Origin: Edaphobacter bradus
GTDB taxonomy: Bacteria; Acidobacteriota; Terriglobia; Terriglobales; Acidobacteriaceae
DNA: 64,000 nt
Reading direction: 5' to 3'
Assembly (NCBI RefSeq): GCF_025685645.1
Contig: NZ_JAGSYF010000001.1
Location: 1,240,001-1,304,000 of the forward strand
Shown here: positions 44,670 through 52,801 of the stretch, one piece after another
Position numbering within the stretch: the first letter of the stretch is position 1
How the letters are laid out: every line of letters begins with the position of its first letter
Made by a program: the position numbers and the translations under genes
The notes under the pieces: model-generated
The model's database searches: none
The model's input: the letters and a program-made list of their open reading frames with translations, nothing else
What the model was told of the DNA's origin: nothing

Positions 44670-47519
44670 ATGAGCGAAGAGACCCTGGGTACCACCGCGG
44701 CTCCTCTTCCTGAAGATGCTTCGGGCGAGACGAGCACATCTCCGCACGCAACGGCCCCGGCGCGCGCGATGGCTCCGGGTGTTCCGGAATCCATTGGCCA
44801 TTACCGCATCCTGAGCCTGCTCGGCGAAGGCGGCATGGGCGTCGTCTACGAGGCGGAGCAGGAGAACCCGCATCGCATTGTCGCTCTCAAAGTCATCCGC
44901 GCCGGTTACGCCACGGGTGAAATGCTGCACCGCTTCGAGAACGAGGCGCAGGCGCTGGGAAGACTGCAACATCCCGGCATCGCCCAGATCTACGAAGCGG
45001 GCACTGCTGAGACCCCTTTTGGCTGGCAGCCATACTTCGCCATGGAACTGGTCCGCGGCCAGAATCTCCTCGCCTACTACGACCAGCACAAGCTCAACGC
45101 CGGCCAGCGCCTTGAGCTCGTCGCCAGAATCTGCGATGCCGTGCAGCACGCGCATCAGCGCGGCCTCATCCATCGCGACCTCAAGCCGGCCAACATTCTC
45201 GTCGACGACTCCGGCCAGCCTCGCATTCTCGACTTCGGCGTCGCCCGCCTCACCGACTCCGACGCCCAGGCCACGCGCCAGACCGACGTAGGCCAGCTCA
45301 TCGGCACCCTCGCTTACATGAGTCCCGAGCAGGTCTCCGGCGACCCTGAGGAAATCGACACCCGCAGCGACGTCTACGCGCTCGGCGTCATCCTCTACGA
45401 AGTCCTCACCGCCAAAGCGCCATATGCGATCGGCCGCCAGATTCACGAGGCGGTCCGTGCCATCCGCGAAGAAGAACCCGCACGTCTCAGCTCCGTCAAC
45501 CGCGCCTATCGCGGCGACGTCGAAACCATCGTCGCCAAGGCGCTCGAGAAGGACAAGACCCGCCGCTACGATTCGGCCGCCAATCTTGCCGCCGATATCC
45601 GGCGCTTCCTCAACGACGAGCCCATCACGGCGCACCCGCCATCGTCTGCTTATCAACTTCAGAAATTCGCGCGGCGCAATCGCGTGCTGGTGATCGGAAT
45701 TGCCGCAGTATTCGTGGTGCTGATAGCCGGAATCGTCGCCAGTTCGATGGAATCGGTGCGAGCCAAGCGCGCCGAAGTGATTGCCCGCCGGGCCGAGGTC
45801 CAGGAACGCACCGAGCGTGATCACGCTGTTACGGCCGAGAACAATGCGACCCAGGAACGCGATCGCGCCGTCACCGCCGAACACGCTGCCACCGAGGCGC
45901 TCGATCGCGCGGTAAAGGCCGAGGCGCAGGCAAAGCGGGAACGCGACACAGCCGTCGTCGAAAAACGTCGCGCCGATACTGAAGCCGCCACCGCCAAGGT
46001 CATCAACGATTTCCTCACTACCGACCTTTTGGCGCAAGCGAGCGCCGTAGGTCAGGGCTCCAACGCAAAGGCCGATCCCGACATCAAGGTGCGCACCGTG
46101 CTCGATCGCGCCGCCGGCCGCATTGCCGGCAGGTTCAATGGAAAGCCGCAGGTCGAAGGCTCCATTGAATCGACGATTGGGACGACCTACTGGCATCTCG
46201 GCATTTATCCGGAAGCCAAGCAGCACCTGGCGCGTGCGCTGGACCTGGATCGCGTCGCGCTCGGTCACGACAATCCCGTAACACTGACGGTCGGCACGAC
46301 CTTGGGCGAAACCTATCGCAGCGCCGGAAATTATGCCCAGGCAGAGGCGCTCCTGCGCGACACCTATGAGACCTCGCTCCGTTCTCGCGGCGCCGACGAT
46401 CCGCAAACCCTGAAAGCGGCGCGTGCGCTGGCCGGCGTTTACGTGATCGAATCCAAGTACGCGGAAGCCGAGCCCATGCTCTCCGACCTGCTCGAGCGCT
46501 CCCGCCGCGTTCTCGGCGCGGATAGCGAAAACACGCTCGACGCCACCGACGTGCTCGCCCGTGTTTACTTCATGCGCAGCAAGTTCCCCGAGGCAGAACG
46601 CCTCTTGCAGGACATGATCACCATCCAGAGGCGCGCGTTCGGTCCCGAGCATCCCTTCACCGTCCGCACAATGAACAACCTGGCGGTGCTCTACCAGCGC
46701 GAACACCGCAATCAGGATGCAGAGAAACTCTATGCCACCGTCATCGATATCCAGCGCCGCGTCAATGGGCCCACCCATCCCGAGACCCTGAATGCACTTA
46801 ACAATCTCGGCGTCCTTTATTCCGTCGAGGGCAAGTACTCCGAGGCCGCTCCGATTTACGAAACGGTGCTCGAGCAGTGGCGCAAGCAGTTGGGGCCGGA
46901 GCATCCGCGGACGCTGGCCGTCATGTCGAACCTCGCGGCTTTGAAGCAGGGCCAGCGCGACTTCGCGGGAGCCGAAACGCTCGGCCACCTCGTCCTAGAA
47001 ATTCGCACGCGCGTTCTCGGCGCAGAACACAGTGACACGCTCCAATCGCAGAATAACCTTGCGTCAATCTTCGAGGAAGAAGGAAAGTACGCCGAGGCCG
47101 ACCCGCTCTTCACCCGAGTCATCGAGGTGCGTCAGCGCGTGCTCGGCCCCAGGAATCCTGACACGCTCGACGCCATCGCGCACCTCGGCGAATTGCGCAT
47201 CGACCAGGCCCGATACGCGGAAGCCGAAGCCATGCTGCGCGGCTGTCTCGACATCCAGAAGCAAACGATGCCATCCGACTACCGCCGCTACTTGACCGAA
47301 GCCCTGCTGGGCGCCAGCCTTGCCGGGGACGACAAATACGTCGAAGCCGAACCGCTCCTGGTCGGTGGATACGAGGGCATGAAGCAGAATGCTGCGGCCG
47401 TCTCCGACTTTAGTCGGCAGAAAATAAAAAAGGTCGGTGAACTCGTCATCAACTTTTACGCCGCGTGGAACAAGCCTGACAAAGCCGCCGAATGGCGCCG
47501 AATCCTGGCTAAAGAGTAG
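44670..47519 (+). CDS. Transmembrane Ser/Thr kinase with coiled coil and TPRs
   Basis: 949 residues. A PknB-type kinase domain (about 43-320) has the glycine loop GEGGMGVVYEA, Lys74, HRD at 168-170, DFG at 188-190, and APE-like SPEQ. One membrane helix follows (about 340-362), then a charged coiled coil with imperfect repeats of ERDxAVTAE (about 370-445). Next come kinesin-light-chain-type TPRs in units of about 42 residues (about 480-900: EAEPLL, LGxEHPxTL, NNLAxLY). The TPR part would be extracytoplasmic. All catalytic residues are present. It is preceded by the orphan small protein and converges with the CsoR-like gene. Confidence 0.92.
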   Translation: MSEETLGTTAAPLPEDASGETSTSPHATAPARAMAPGVPESIGHYRILSLLGEGGMGVVYEAEQENPHRIVALKVIRAGYATGEMLHRFENEAQALGRLQHPGIAQIYEAGTAETPFGWQPYFAMELVRGQNLLAYYDQHKLNAGQRLELVARICDAVQHAHQRGLIHRDLKPANILVDDSGQPRILDFGVARLTDSDAQATRQTDVGQLIGTLAYMSPEQVSGDPEEIDTRSDVYALGVILYEVLTAKAPYAIGRQIHEAVRAIREEEPARLSSVNRAYRGDVETIVAKALEKDKTRRYDSAANLAADIRRFLNDEPITAHPPSSAYQLQKFARRNRVLVIGIAAVFVVLIAGIVASSMESVRAKRAEVIARRAEVQERTERDHAVTAENNATQERDRAVTAEHAATEALDRAVKAEAQAKRERDTAVVEKRRADTEAATAKVINDFLTTDLLAQASAVGQGSNAKADPDIKVRTVLDRAAGRIAGRFNGKPQVEGSIESTIGTTYWHLGIYPEAKQHLARALDLDRVALGHDNPVTLTVGTTLGETYRSAGNYAQAEALLRDTYETSLRSRGADDPQTLKAARALAGVYVIESKYAEAEPMLSDLLERSRRVLGADSENTLDATDVLARVYFMRSKFPEAERLLQDMITIQRRAFGPEHPFTVRTMNNLAVLYQREHRNQDAEKLYATVIDIQRRVNGPTHPETLNALNNLGVLYSVEGKYSEAAPIYETVLEQWRKQLGPEHPRTLAVMSNLAALKQGQRDFAGAETLGHLVLEIRTRVLGAEHSDTLQSQNNLASIFEEEGKYAEADPLFTRVIEVRQRVLGPRNPDTLDAIAHLGELRIDQARYAEAEAMLRGCLDIQKQTMPSDYRRYLTEALLGASLAGDDKYVEAEPLLVGGYEGMKQNAAAVSDFSRQKIKKVGELVINFYAAWNKPDKAAEWRRILAKE

Positions 47520-47533
47520 GCCACCAAATTAGA

Positions 47534-47815
47534 CTAGTTGAGATAGCCGTGAACAATGTCGATCATCTCAGCAACTTCGGCGCGTGCCTCGTCGCTGGCA
47601 GCTGAGGCTTGAAGGCTCCTTAGTCGCTCTTCCATCAGATCGGCCACAAGTCCACTCATCGCGCCACGCGCTGCCACCGCTCTCTGAAGAAGCACTGAAA
47701 TATCGCGCTCTGTGGCAAGAGAGCGCTCAAGCGAGACGATTTGCCCCTGGATACGGCGTAACCGCGCAGTGATGCGTTGATTGCGGCGCTCAATCATTGA
47801 AGACGTTCCATTCAT
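47534..47815 (-). CDS. CsoR/RcnR-fold protein lacking metal ligands
   Basis: 93 residues, 4 bp after mgtC, with its GGAG inside the mgtC stop region, so translation is coupled. The CsoR/RcnR (DUF156) helical fold is evident from ARLRRIQGQIVSLERSL and ARGAMSGLVADLMEE. Aligned to the RcnR-like protein at 54638, Cys35 is Ile, His60 is Arg and His64 is Leu, so the usual metal site is gone. It may be a metal-blind DNA-binding protein, or it may sense something else. It lies 14 bp from the kinase stop (convergent). Confidence 0.8.
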   Translation of the reverse strand: MNGTSSMIERRNQRITARLRRIQGQIVSLERSLATERDISVLLQRAVAARGAMSGLVADLMEERLRSLQASAASDEARAEVAEMIDIVHGYLN

Positions 47816-47819
47816 GTAT

Positions 47820-48530
47820 TTACTCCATAGCGGATTGAACGATGGCCCAACTCAGGTTTGAGACGTCGTCTTCAATTGACAGGCGCATCACTACTTGTTC
47901 AAGCGCTTCGTTGTTCCGACCTGCGGTCGTCATCTCGGCGCGGATATGCGTTTGATCGTTTACCTCGTCCTGATCGCCGTGGATAGACTGCAGCGTCACG
48001 GGCAGGCGGCTGATCGTCGAAAGCAACAACGCCCGGATATGATTTGCAGCTCTCTCTTTGCAGGTCAGCCGAACCTCATAGAGTGTTTCCACCGGAGTGA
48101 CTTCTGGAAGGACCGGGTGAAGACGATAGGCGAGTGGGCGTAGCACCACATTGGTCATCAGCACACCAACCGTCAGTACGAGCGCGAGATTCAATGACCC
48201 GAGCCCAGACAACGCTCCGATTGCAGCAGAACACCAGATCGTCGCAGCGGTGTTGAGGCCACACACATTAGCACCGTCCTTGAAGATGACACCCGCACCG
48301 AGGAAACCAACTCCTGAGACGACATAGGAGACGATTCGGCCTCGGGCCGAGGGATCATTCTCGAGGAGCAGGCCGCACATCACAAAGGCCGCCGCTCCGG
48401 CAGAGACGAGAGCGTTGGTGCGAGTGCCGGCCATGCGTTGCCGCCACTGGCGTTCCAAACCGACCAATGCACCCATACCGATCGCGAGGAACAATCGTAG
48501 CGAAAACTGAAGCGTAGTTATGCCGATCAT
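47820..48530 (-). CDS. mgtC: MgtC/SapB family membrane protein
   Basis: 236 residues, GGAGAAAG before the ATG. The N-terminal MgtC domain has about five membrane helices with the signatures GALVGLERQWRQRMAGTRTNALV, SGVGFLGAGVIFKDG and LNTAATIWCSAAIG. A C-terminal soluble ACT-like domain follows (about 150-236). MgtC proteins modulate the membrane ATP synthase/phosphate and help survival at low Mg2+. It sits between the Oar-type receptor and the CsoR-like gene, on the same strand as the NRAMP transporter. Confidence 0.92.
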   Translation of the reverse strand: MIGITTLQFSLRLFLAIGMGALVGLERQWRQRMAGTRTNALVSAGAAAFVMCGLLLENDPSARGRIVSYVVSGVGFLGAGVIFKDGANVCGLNTAATIWCSAAIGALSGLGSLNLALVLTVGVLMTNVVLRPLAYRLHPVLPEVTPVETLYEVRLTCKERAANHIRALLLSTISRLPVTLQSIHGDQDEVNDQTHIRAEMTTAGRNNEALEQVVMRLSIEDDVSNLSWAIVQSAME

Positions 48531-48593
48531 TTCTTTCTCCGTGCGGCTGAGGTCGAACAGTGAGGGAGACTTTACAAGCCTCCCTCACTTCCG

Positions 48594-51500
48594 CTAGAAG
48601 CGGAATTTTGCTGCAATCTGGCCGATGCGCGGATCGGCCGCTTTGGTGACATAGCCAAATGTGCCGCCCTGGTCGCCGATGTTCCCGTCGACTGAGTTAC
48701 CCCCATAAAACTGCGCGTGGTTGAAGACGTTGAACATCTCCAGACGAAGTTCGAGTACACGACCCTCAGAGATGTTGGTTAGCTTGTGGAGCGCCATGTC
48801 GTAGTTGTCGATGCCTGGCCCATAAAAGGCACGGCGTTTGGAGTTGCCCGGTGTTCCGAGCGCGTTCGGTGTGAAAGCGAGATTGTTGAAGTACGGCTTG
48901 CCGCCGCGGGGGTTGCGCTTGATCTTGTAGCCGGTGCCGTCATAGTTCGGCATGTCGAGGCTGGTCGAATTCACGCCGTTGTTCTGCACTTGCACGAGAT
49001 AGTTGTCGCCGAAGCTCGCAAACGTCACCGGCACGCCGGTAGCAAAACGAGTAATGCCGGAGAGCGCCCAGCCACTGGTGAGCCGGCTCCGCCTGAGGAA
49101 GCGATTCAATGGCAGATCGTAGTTGTAGCTGACAACGAAGTTGTGTTTGAGATCGAAGGCCGAGATGCCGTCCAGCCGGTGATAATTGAAGGGATCGACC
49201 TGCTCCTGGATGCTTGAGGTCTGGTCGTAGGACTTGGAGTAGGTGTAGCTGGCAAGAAAGGACAGCGGCCCAGCCGTTCGCTTGAGGGTCACCTCAAGAC
49301 CGTTATAGTTTGAGTTCCCCATGTTCTCGTAGTAAGCGTCGGTGCCGATCTGGTTCGGAAAAGGCCCGCGCGTTCCGTTGACCACTTGGCCGTTTGCGCG
49401 GGTGTAGACGAGGTTCTCTCCGAACGGTCCACACGTTGGCGTTCCGGGCGCAACTTCCGACGGCTGGCTAAGGCTGAGGCAGAGGTCTGGGTTGCCGGGG
49501 TTCGCTCCATGAACGGTCAACAGGTGACGCCCTAGCGAACCAATGTAGCCGATGCTCAACAGCGAGTTAGCGCCGATCTGCCGGTCGATCGAGAGGGTGT
49601 ACTGCATCGAGTAGCTGGTCTTGTTCTTGTAGTACACGCTTCCGGCGCCGCTGATGGGGTAGTAGCGGCTCCAAGCGACGTTGTTGTCGGGGTTCTTTGT
49701 AGAAACGCTGTATGACGGCACATGCACAGGAAACTGCTGGACGTACTGCGTACCGGAAAGAGCGCCGATGAACGGCGTCTCCATAACCGGCGACTCCGGG
49801 CTGGTGTATGTAAGACCGTAGGGCGGGTTGCCAGTTGGATATGCAACGGTGAGACCCTGCGGCGACGTGAAGAAACGTCCACCGCCGAGCCGGATGCTGG
49901 TCTTACCTGGGCCGCCGGTGAGTCTGCCGATCAGCCCTTCAGAGAACGCAGGTGAGTAGGCGAGTCCAAACCGCGGCGATAAATTGTTCTTCGGCGTAGG
50001 TGCGATGGCATCCGGGATGGTGCCTCCGCCAGGAAGCGGATCTCCCGGTACGAGGTAGCCCAGCGGCGCGCCCGGAAACGTAGCGGACTGCACGCCCGCC
50101 ACGAAGGTGGTCGTCTGATGATACTTTTCCGCCCAGGGCGTGACATAGTCCCAACGCACGCCGTAGTTGAGAGTCAGATTCGGACGAATGCGGAAGCTGT
50201 CCTGGGCAAACAGGTCGCCGTCGGCGGCACTCTCGTAAAAGGTGGGAGAGGACTGCTGCGAGTAGAAGTCGGGTGTGCCCAGCAGGAAGTCGGCAAAACC
50301 ATTGCCCGTCGTCTGGCTACCCGTCCCAAAAAAGGAGAAGGTGCCGTTGGCGACCAGGTTGGGGTTCTGTTTGACCTTGTACCAGATGTATCGACCGCCT
50401 GCCTTGATCGTATGATTTCCTACCGTGTGCGAGACGCTGTCCTGTAGATCGTAGGTGGTATTGACCTGTGCAACTGAGAACGGATTCGTTCCGACCGAGA
50501 AGCCGTTGAAGAACATCTCTTCAACGCCAGCCTGCTTCGGAAAGCCTTGAATGATGCCTAGGCCGCCAGCCTGAATCCCCTGATCGGCAAGGGTGACGCC
50601 AACACCACCTACGGGGGTGCCAATGTGGTTGTCGAGGCGAGTAATGCTGAAACGTGCCTCATTGACCGTGTTGATGCCAAAGCTGTGAATGTTGCTGAAG
50701 ACAATCGTCTGGTCTACGCCGACCGAAGCCGCATCGTAGGCGAACCCGTTGCCGGGGAGAGTCGACCCACCAAGACTGCTGGGATAAGGATCATCGAGGT
50801 TGTAACGATCGTTGAAGTAGTAGATCGAGGAAGTCCCAAAACGGTTGGAGTTGAAGTCGAGCCGGCCGCCGAACTTGTTGTCGTTGATGCGGCGCTTATA
50901 GGCTCCAGATGAGAAGGTGCCATCGGCGATGTTTCCCTGAGGAATGTACTGCAGCATGTGCGCGGGTGCGTTGCCCCATGCGTTCATGGGGATAGTGGCG
51001 TTCGGGAAGACGCATTGGCTCGACTGCGTGCAGCCTTGGGTATAGAAGCGCTCGCCCTGATTGACCTGATAGCCGAGACGTTGGCTTAGAGTTTGAGCCA
51101 CGTAAGGTCCGTTGACGGTCCCGGTGAGGCTTGCTGCTGAGTTCGTAAAATCTCCGGTACGATTCGCGCTGGTGGGGACGTTGACGGAGCCGGTCTCGAT
51201 GCCTTGGATATAGCGTTGGCCCTGGTAGTCGCCGAAGAAGAAGATCTTATCTTTGCGGATCGGGCCTCCGATGGTGCCGCCGTACTGATTCTGATGGAAT
51301 GCTGCACGCTCCGGCGAAAAGTAGTTACGCGCATCGAGGTGCGTGTTGCGGAAGAACTCGAAGAGGTTGCCATGAAAGCTGTTCGTGCCGGACTTTGTGA
51401 CAACGTTGATGATGCCGCCAGTGAAGCTGCCATACTCGGCATCGACGTTGCTTGAAAGAATGCGAACCTCGGCAATCGAATCCAAGTTCGGAATGATGCC

Positions 51501-52274
51501 GGCCTGCTGACCTATGCTTTCCTGCACGCTTGCTCCGTTAAGGTAATATGCGTTGTCCGACTCGCGCTGGCCGTGGATGGAGAACTGCCCGGTATTGGCC
51601 TGGCCTGCTGCGGGCACAGTACCGAAGCCGCCGCCAGAGCTGGTGTTGCCCGCGCCGCTGGTGGTAATGGGAGAGACACCCGCCTGTACGGCCAGCAGGT
51701 CGGTGTAGCTGCGCCCGTTGAGCGGGATATCGACCACCTGCTTGCTCTCGATGGTCTGACCGATCTGGGTGTCGGTGGTGTGGACCTCAGCCGTATTTTC
51801 GGTGACGGTGATCTCCGAGGAGGCCTGTGCAACCTGCAACGGCACGTCGATCGACAGCGCCGTGTTGACATCGATCTTGATCTTGTTCGTCTGCTTGTAC
51901 GGCGTGAAGCCGGATGCGGTTACGTCCAGTTCATACTGCCCGACAGGGACCACAGGAAAGTTGAATACCCCCTCGCCGTTGCTGGTTGTTTTCTGAGTCA
52001 CACCGGTCGTCGTATTGATCAGCGTGACATCACTGCCGGAAATAAGGGCGCCCGTCGTGTCTTTCACAGAACCGGCAATCCTGCCGCTTCCCGCCTGGGC
52101 AAAAGCGGAATGGCTCATCAGCATGGAAAACAAGACTAGAGCGAGAATGAAGATAAGCGGGATCAAAACGGTATCAAGTACTGCTCTCCATCCCGTGTGT
52201 GGCTGTGGGCCATCTTCGGCGCGGATATTTGCGTTGTAGGTCCAGACATCGTTCATCAGTTTGAGGTGGTTCAT
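48594..52274 (-). CDS. Oar-like TonB-dependent outer-membrane receptor
   Basis: 1226 residues from the ATG at 52274 (GGAGG with 5-base spacing; an upstream ATG at 52307 is weaker). An unusually long N-terminal part (about 1-40) precedes the signal-type helix and cleavage near SAFAQ. A carboxypeptidase-regulatory domain follows (about 65-150: GRIAGSVKDTTGALISG), then a plug (about 165-270, with DIPLNGRSYTDLL) and a large beta-barrel ending in KFRF. Such receptors are abundant in Acidobacteriota. Substrates are unknown, but this one lies in a metal-transport gene run, so a metal chelate is a reasonable hypothesis. Confidence 0.92.
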   Translation of the reverse strand: MNHLKLMNDVWTYNANIRAEDGPQPHTGWRAVLDTVLIPLIFILALVLFSMLMSHSAFAQAGSGRIAGSVKDTTGALISGSDVTLINTTTGVTQKTTSNGEGVFNFPVVPVGQYELDVTASGFTPYKQTNKIKIDVNTALSIDVPLQVAQASSEITVTENTAEVHTTDTQIGQTIESKQVVDIPLNGRSYTDLLAVQAGVSPITTSGAGNTSSGGGFGTVPAAGQANTGQFSIHGQRESDNAYYLNGASVQESIGQQAGIIPNLDSIAEVRILSSNVDAEYGSFTGGIINVVTKSGTNSFHGNLFEFFRNTHLDARNYFSPERAAFHQNQYGGTIGGPIRKDKIFFFGDYQGQRYIQGIETGSVNVPTSANRTGDFTNSAASLTGTVNGPYVAQTLSQRLGYQVNQGERFYTQGCTQSSQCVFPNATIPMNAWGNAPAHMLQYIPQGNIADGTFSSGAYKRRINDNKFGGRLDFNSNRFGTSSIYYFNDRYNLDDPYPSSLGGSTLPGNGFAYDAASVGVDQTIVFSNIHSFGINTVNEARFSITRLDNHIGTPVGGVGVTLADQGIQAGGLGIIQGFPKQAGVEEMFFNGFSVGTNPFSVAQVNTTYDLQDSVSHTVGNHTIKAGGRYIWYKVKQNPNLVANGTFSFFGTGSQTTGNGFADFLLGTPDFYSQQSSPTFYESAADGDLFAQDSFRIRPNLTLNYGVRWDYVTPWAEKYHQTTTFVAGVQSATFPGAPLGYLVPGDPLPGGGTIPDAIAPTPKNNLSPRFGLAYSPAFSEGLIGRLTGGPGKTSIRLGGGRFFTSPQGLTVAYPTGNPPYGLTYTSPESPVMETPFIGALSGTQYVQQFPVHVPSYSVSTKNPDNNVAWSRYYPISGAGSVYYKNKTSYSMQYTLSIDRQIGANSLLSIGYIGSLGRHLLTVHGANPGNPDLCLSLSQPSEVAPGTPTCGPFGENLVYTRANGQVVNGTRGPFPNQIGTDAYYENMGNSNYNGLEVTLKRTAGPLSFLASYTYSKSYDQTSSIQEQVDPFNYHRLDGISAFDLKHNFVVSYNYDLPLNRFLRRSRLTSGWALSGITRFATGVPVTFASFGDNYLVQVQNNGVNSTSLDMPNYDGTGYKIKRNPRGGKPYFNNLAFTPNALGTPGNSKRRAFYGPGIDNYDMALHKLTNISEGRVLELRLEMFNVFNHAQFYGGNSVDGNIGDQGGTFGYVTKAADPRIGQIAAKFRF

Positions 52275-52474
52275 CGTAGCCTCCGATGTAGCGTGGCCCA
52301 CAGTCATGTCGGCGCACCTCTACCGTTCTGGGCCGAGCCGCTGTCCGGCTCGCCAGTGAGTCGTTCGCTTGCGTCTGTCTCTTACGCAGGCACTCAGTTG
52401 TTACGGAGCTTTGTTCAATAAGCTCGCGCAGTGGGCGGAGATCCCCTGCTGCGAGCGGAGAGCATCATGCGACG
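52275..52474 (-). promoter_or_regulatory. Structured 5' leader of the receptor gene
   Basis: The 200 bases between the leader ORF and the receptor start are rich in hairpins. One has stem GAGCCG/CGGCTC (52335-52340 and 52346-52351) with a 5-base loop; another is GCTTGCGT paired with the ACGCAGGC side (about 52371-52397). No coding frame is convincing. It may be an RNA-based regulatory leader; I could not match it to a riboswitch class by eye. Confidence 0.4.
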
Positions 52475-52543
52475 TCACGCGCAGAGAGGGTATGCCGCCA
52501 GCCTCCGGCTATGCGGAGGCTCACTTGGAACCGGGTCGTCCAT
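52475..52543 (-). CDS. 22-codon leader ORF upstream of the receptor
   Basis: AAGGAGG stands 3 bases before an ATG at 52543. The frame is 22 codons (MDDPVPSEPP then HSRRLAAYPLCA) and ends in TGA at 52475. It contains a perfect 8-bp hairpin (AGCCTCCG with CGGAGGCT, 52500-52521, loop CATAGC on the transcript strand). A strong ribosome site and internal hairpin, followed by a structured leader, are typical of attenuation-type regulation. Whether the peptide is made is not known. Confidence 0.5.
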   Translation of the reverse strand: MDDPVPSEPPHSRRLAAYPLCA

Positions 52544-52568
52544 ACTTCCTCCTTAGTGTTGAAATCGC

Positions 52569-52793
52569 TTAGAGAATCTTGTGCAGAAGACCGGAGAGAT
52601 CGAGGACGTGGTAGCCGAGCATCAACGTCATCAGAATCAGATAGGCCCGCAGCACTCCGAGAGAAACACAGACCGCCCGTGTCATCCGAATCTTGCCAAG
52701 CCCTTCGGTCGAACACTTCTGCTCTGCAACGTCATCCAGCGGATGAATGACGCGAAATTCGTTCATGTTTGGAGATGCTCCCATCGTTGCCAT
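52569..52793 (-). CDS. Small membrane protein in the NRAMP operon
   Basis: 74 residues; GAGG lies upstream of the ATG, 8 bp after the NRAMP stop. An N-terminal cytoplasmic part with an NEFRVIHPLDD stretch is followed by one or two hydrophobic segments (about 40-68: AVCVSLGVLRAYLILMTLMLGYHVLDL). I do not recognise it. Its coupling with the NRAMP-type transporter suggests a small accessory subunit or regulator of that transporter. Confidence 0.7.
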   Translation of the reverse strand: MATMGASPNMNEFRVIHPLDDVAEQKCSTEGLGKIRMTRAVCVSLGVLRAYLILMTLMLGYHVLDLSGLLHKIL

Positions 52794-52801
52794 AACTCAC
52801 C

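Noticed and set aside
44628..46988. 786-codon open frame on the minus strand opposite the TPR-kinase
   Set aside because: It mirrors the kinase gene in a GC-rich codon pattern and has no domain or ribosome site; the kinase has all catalytic motifs.
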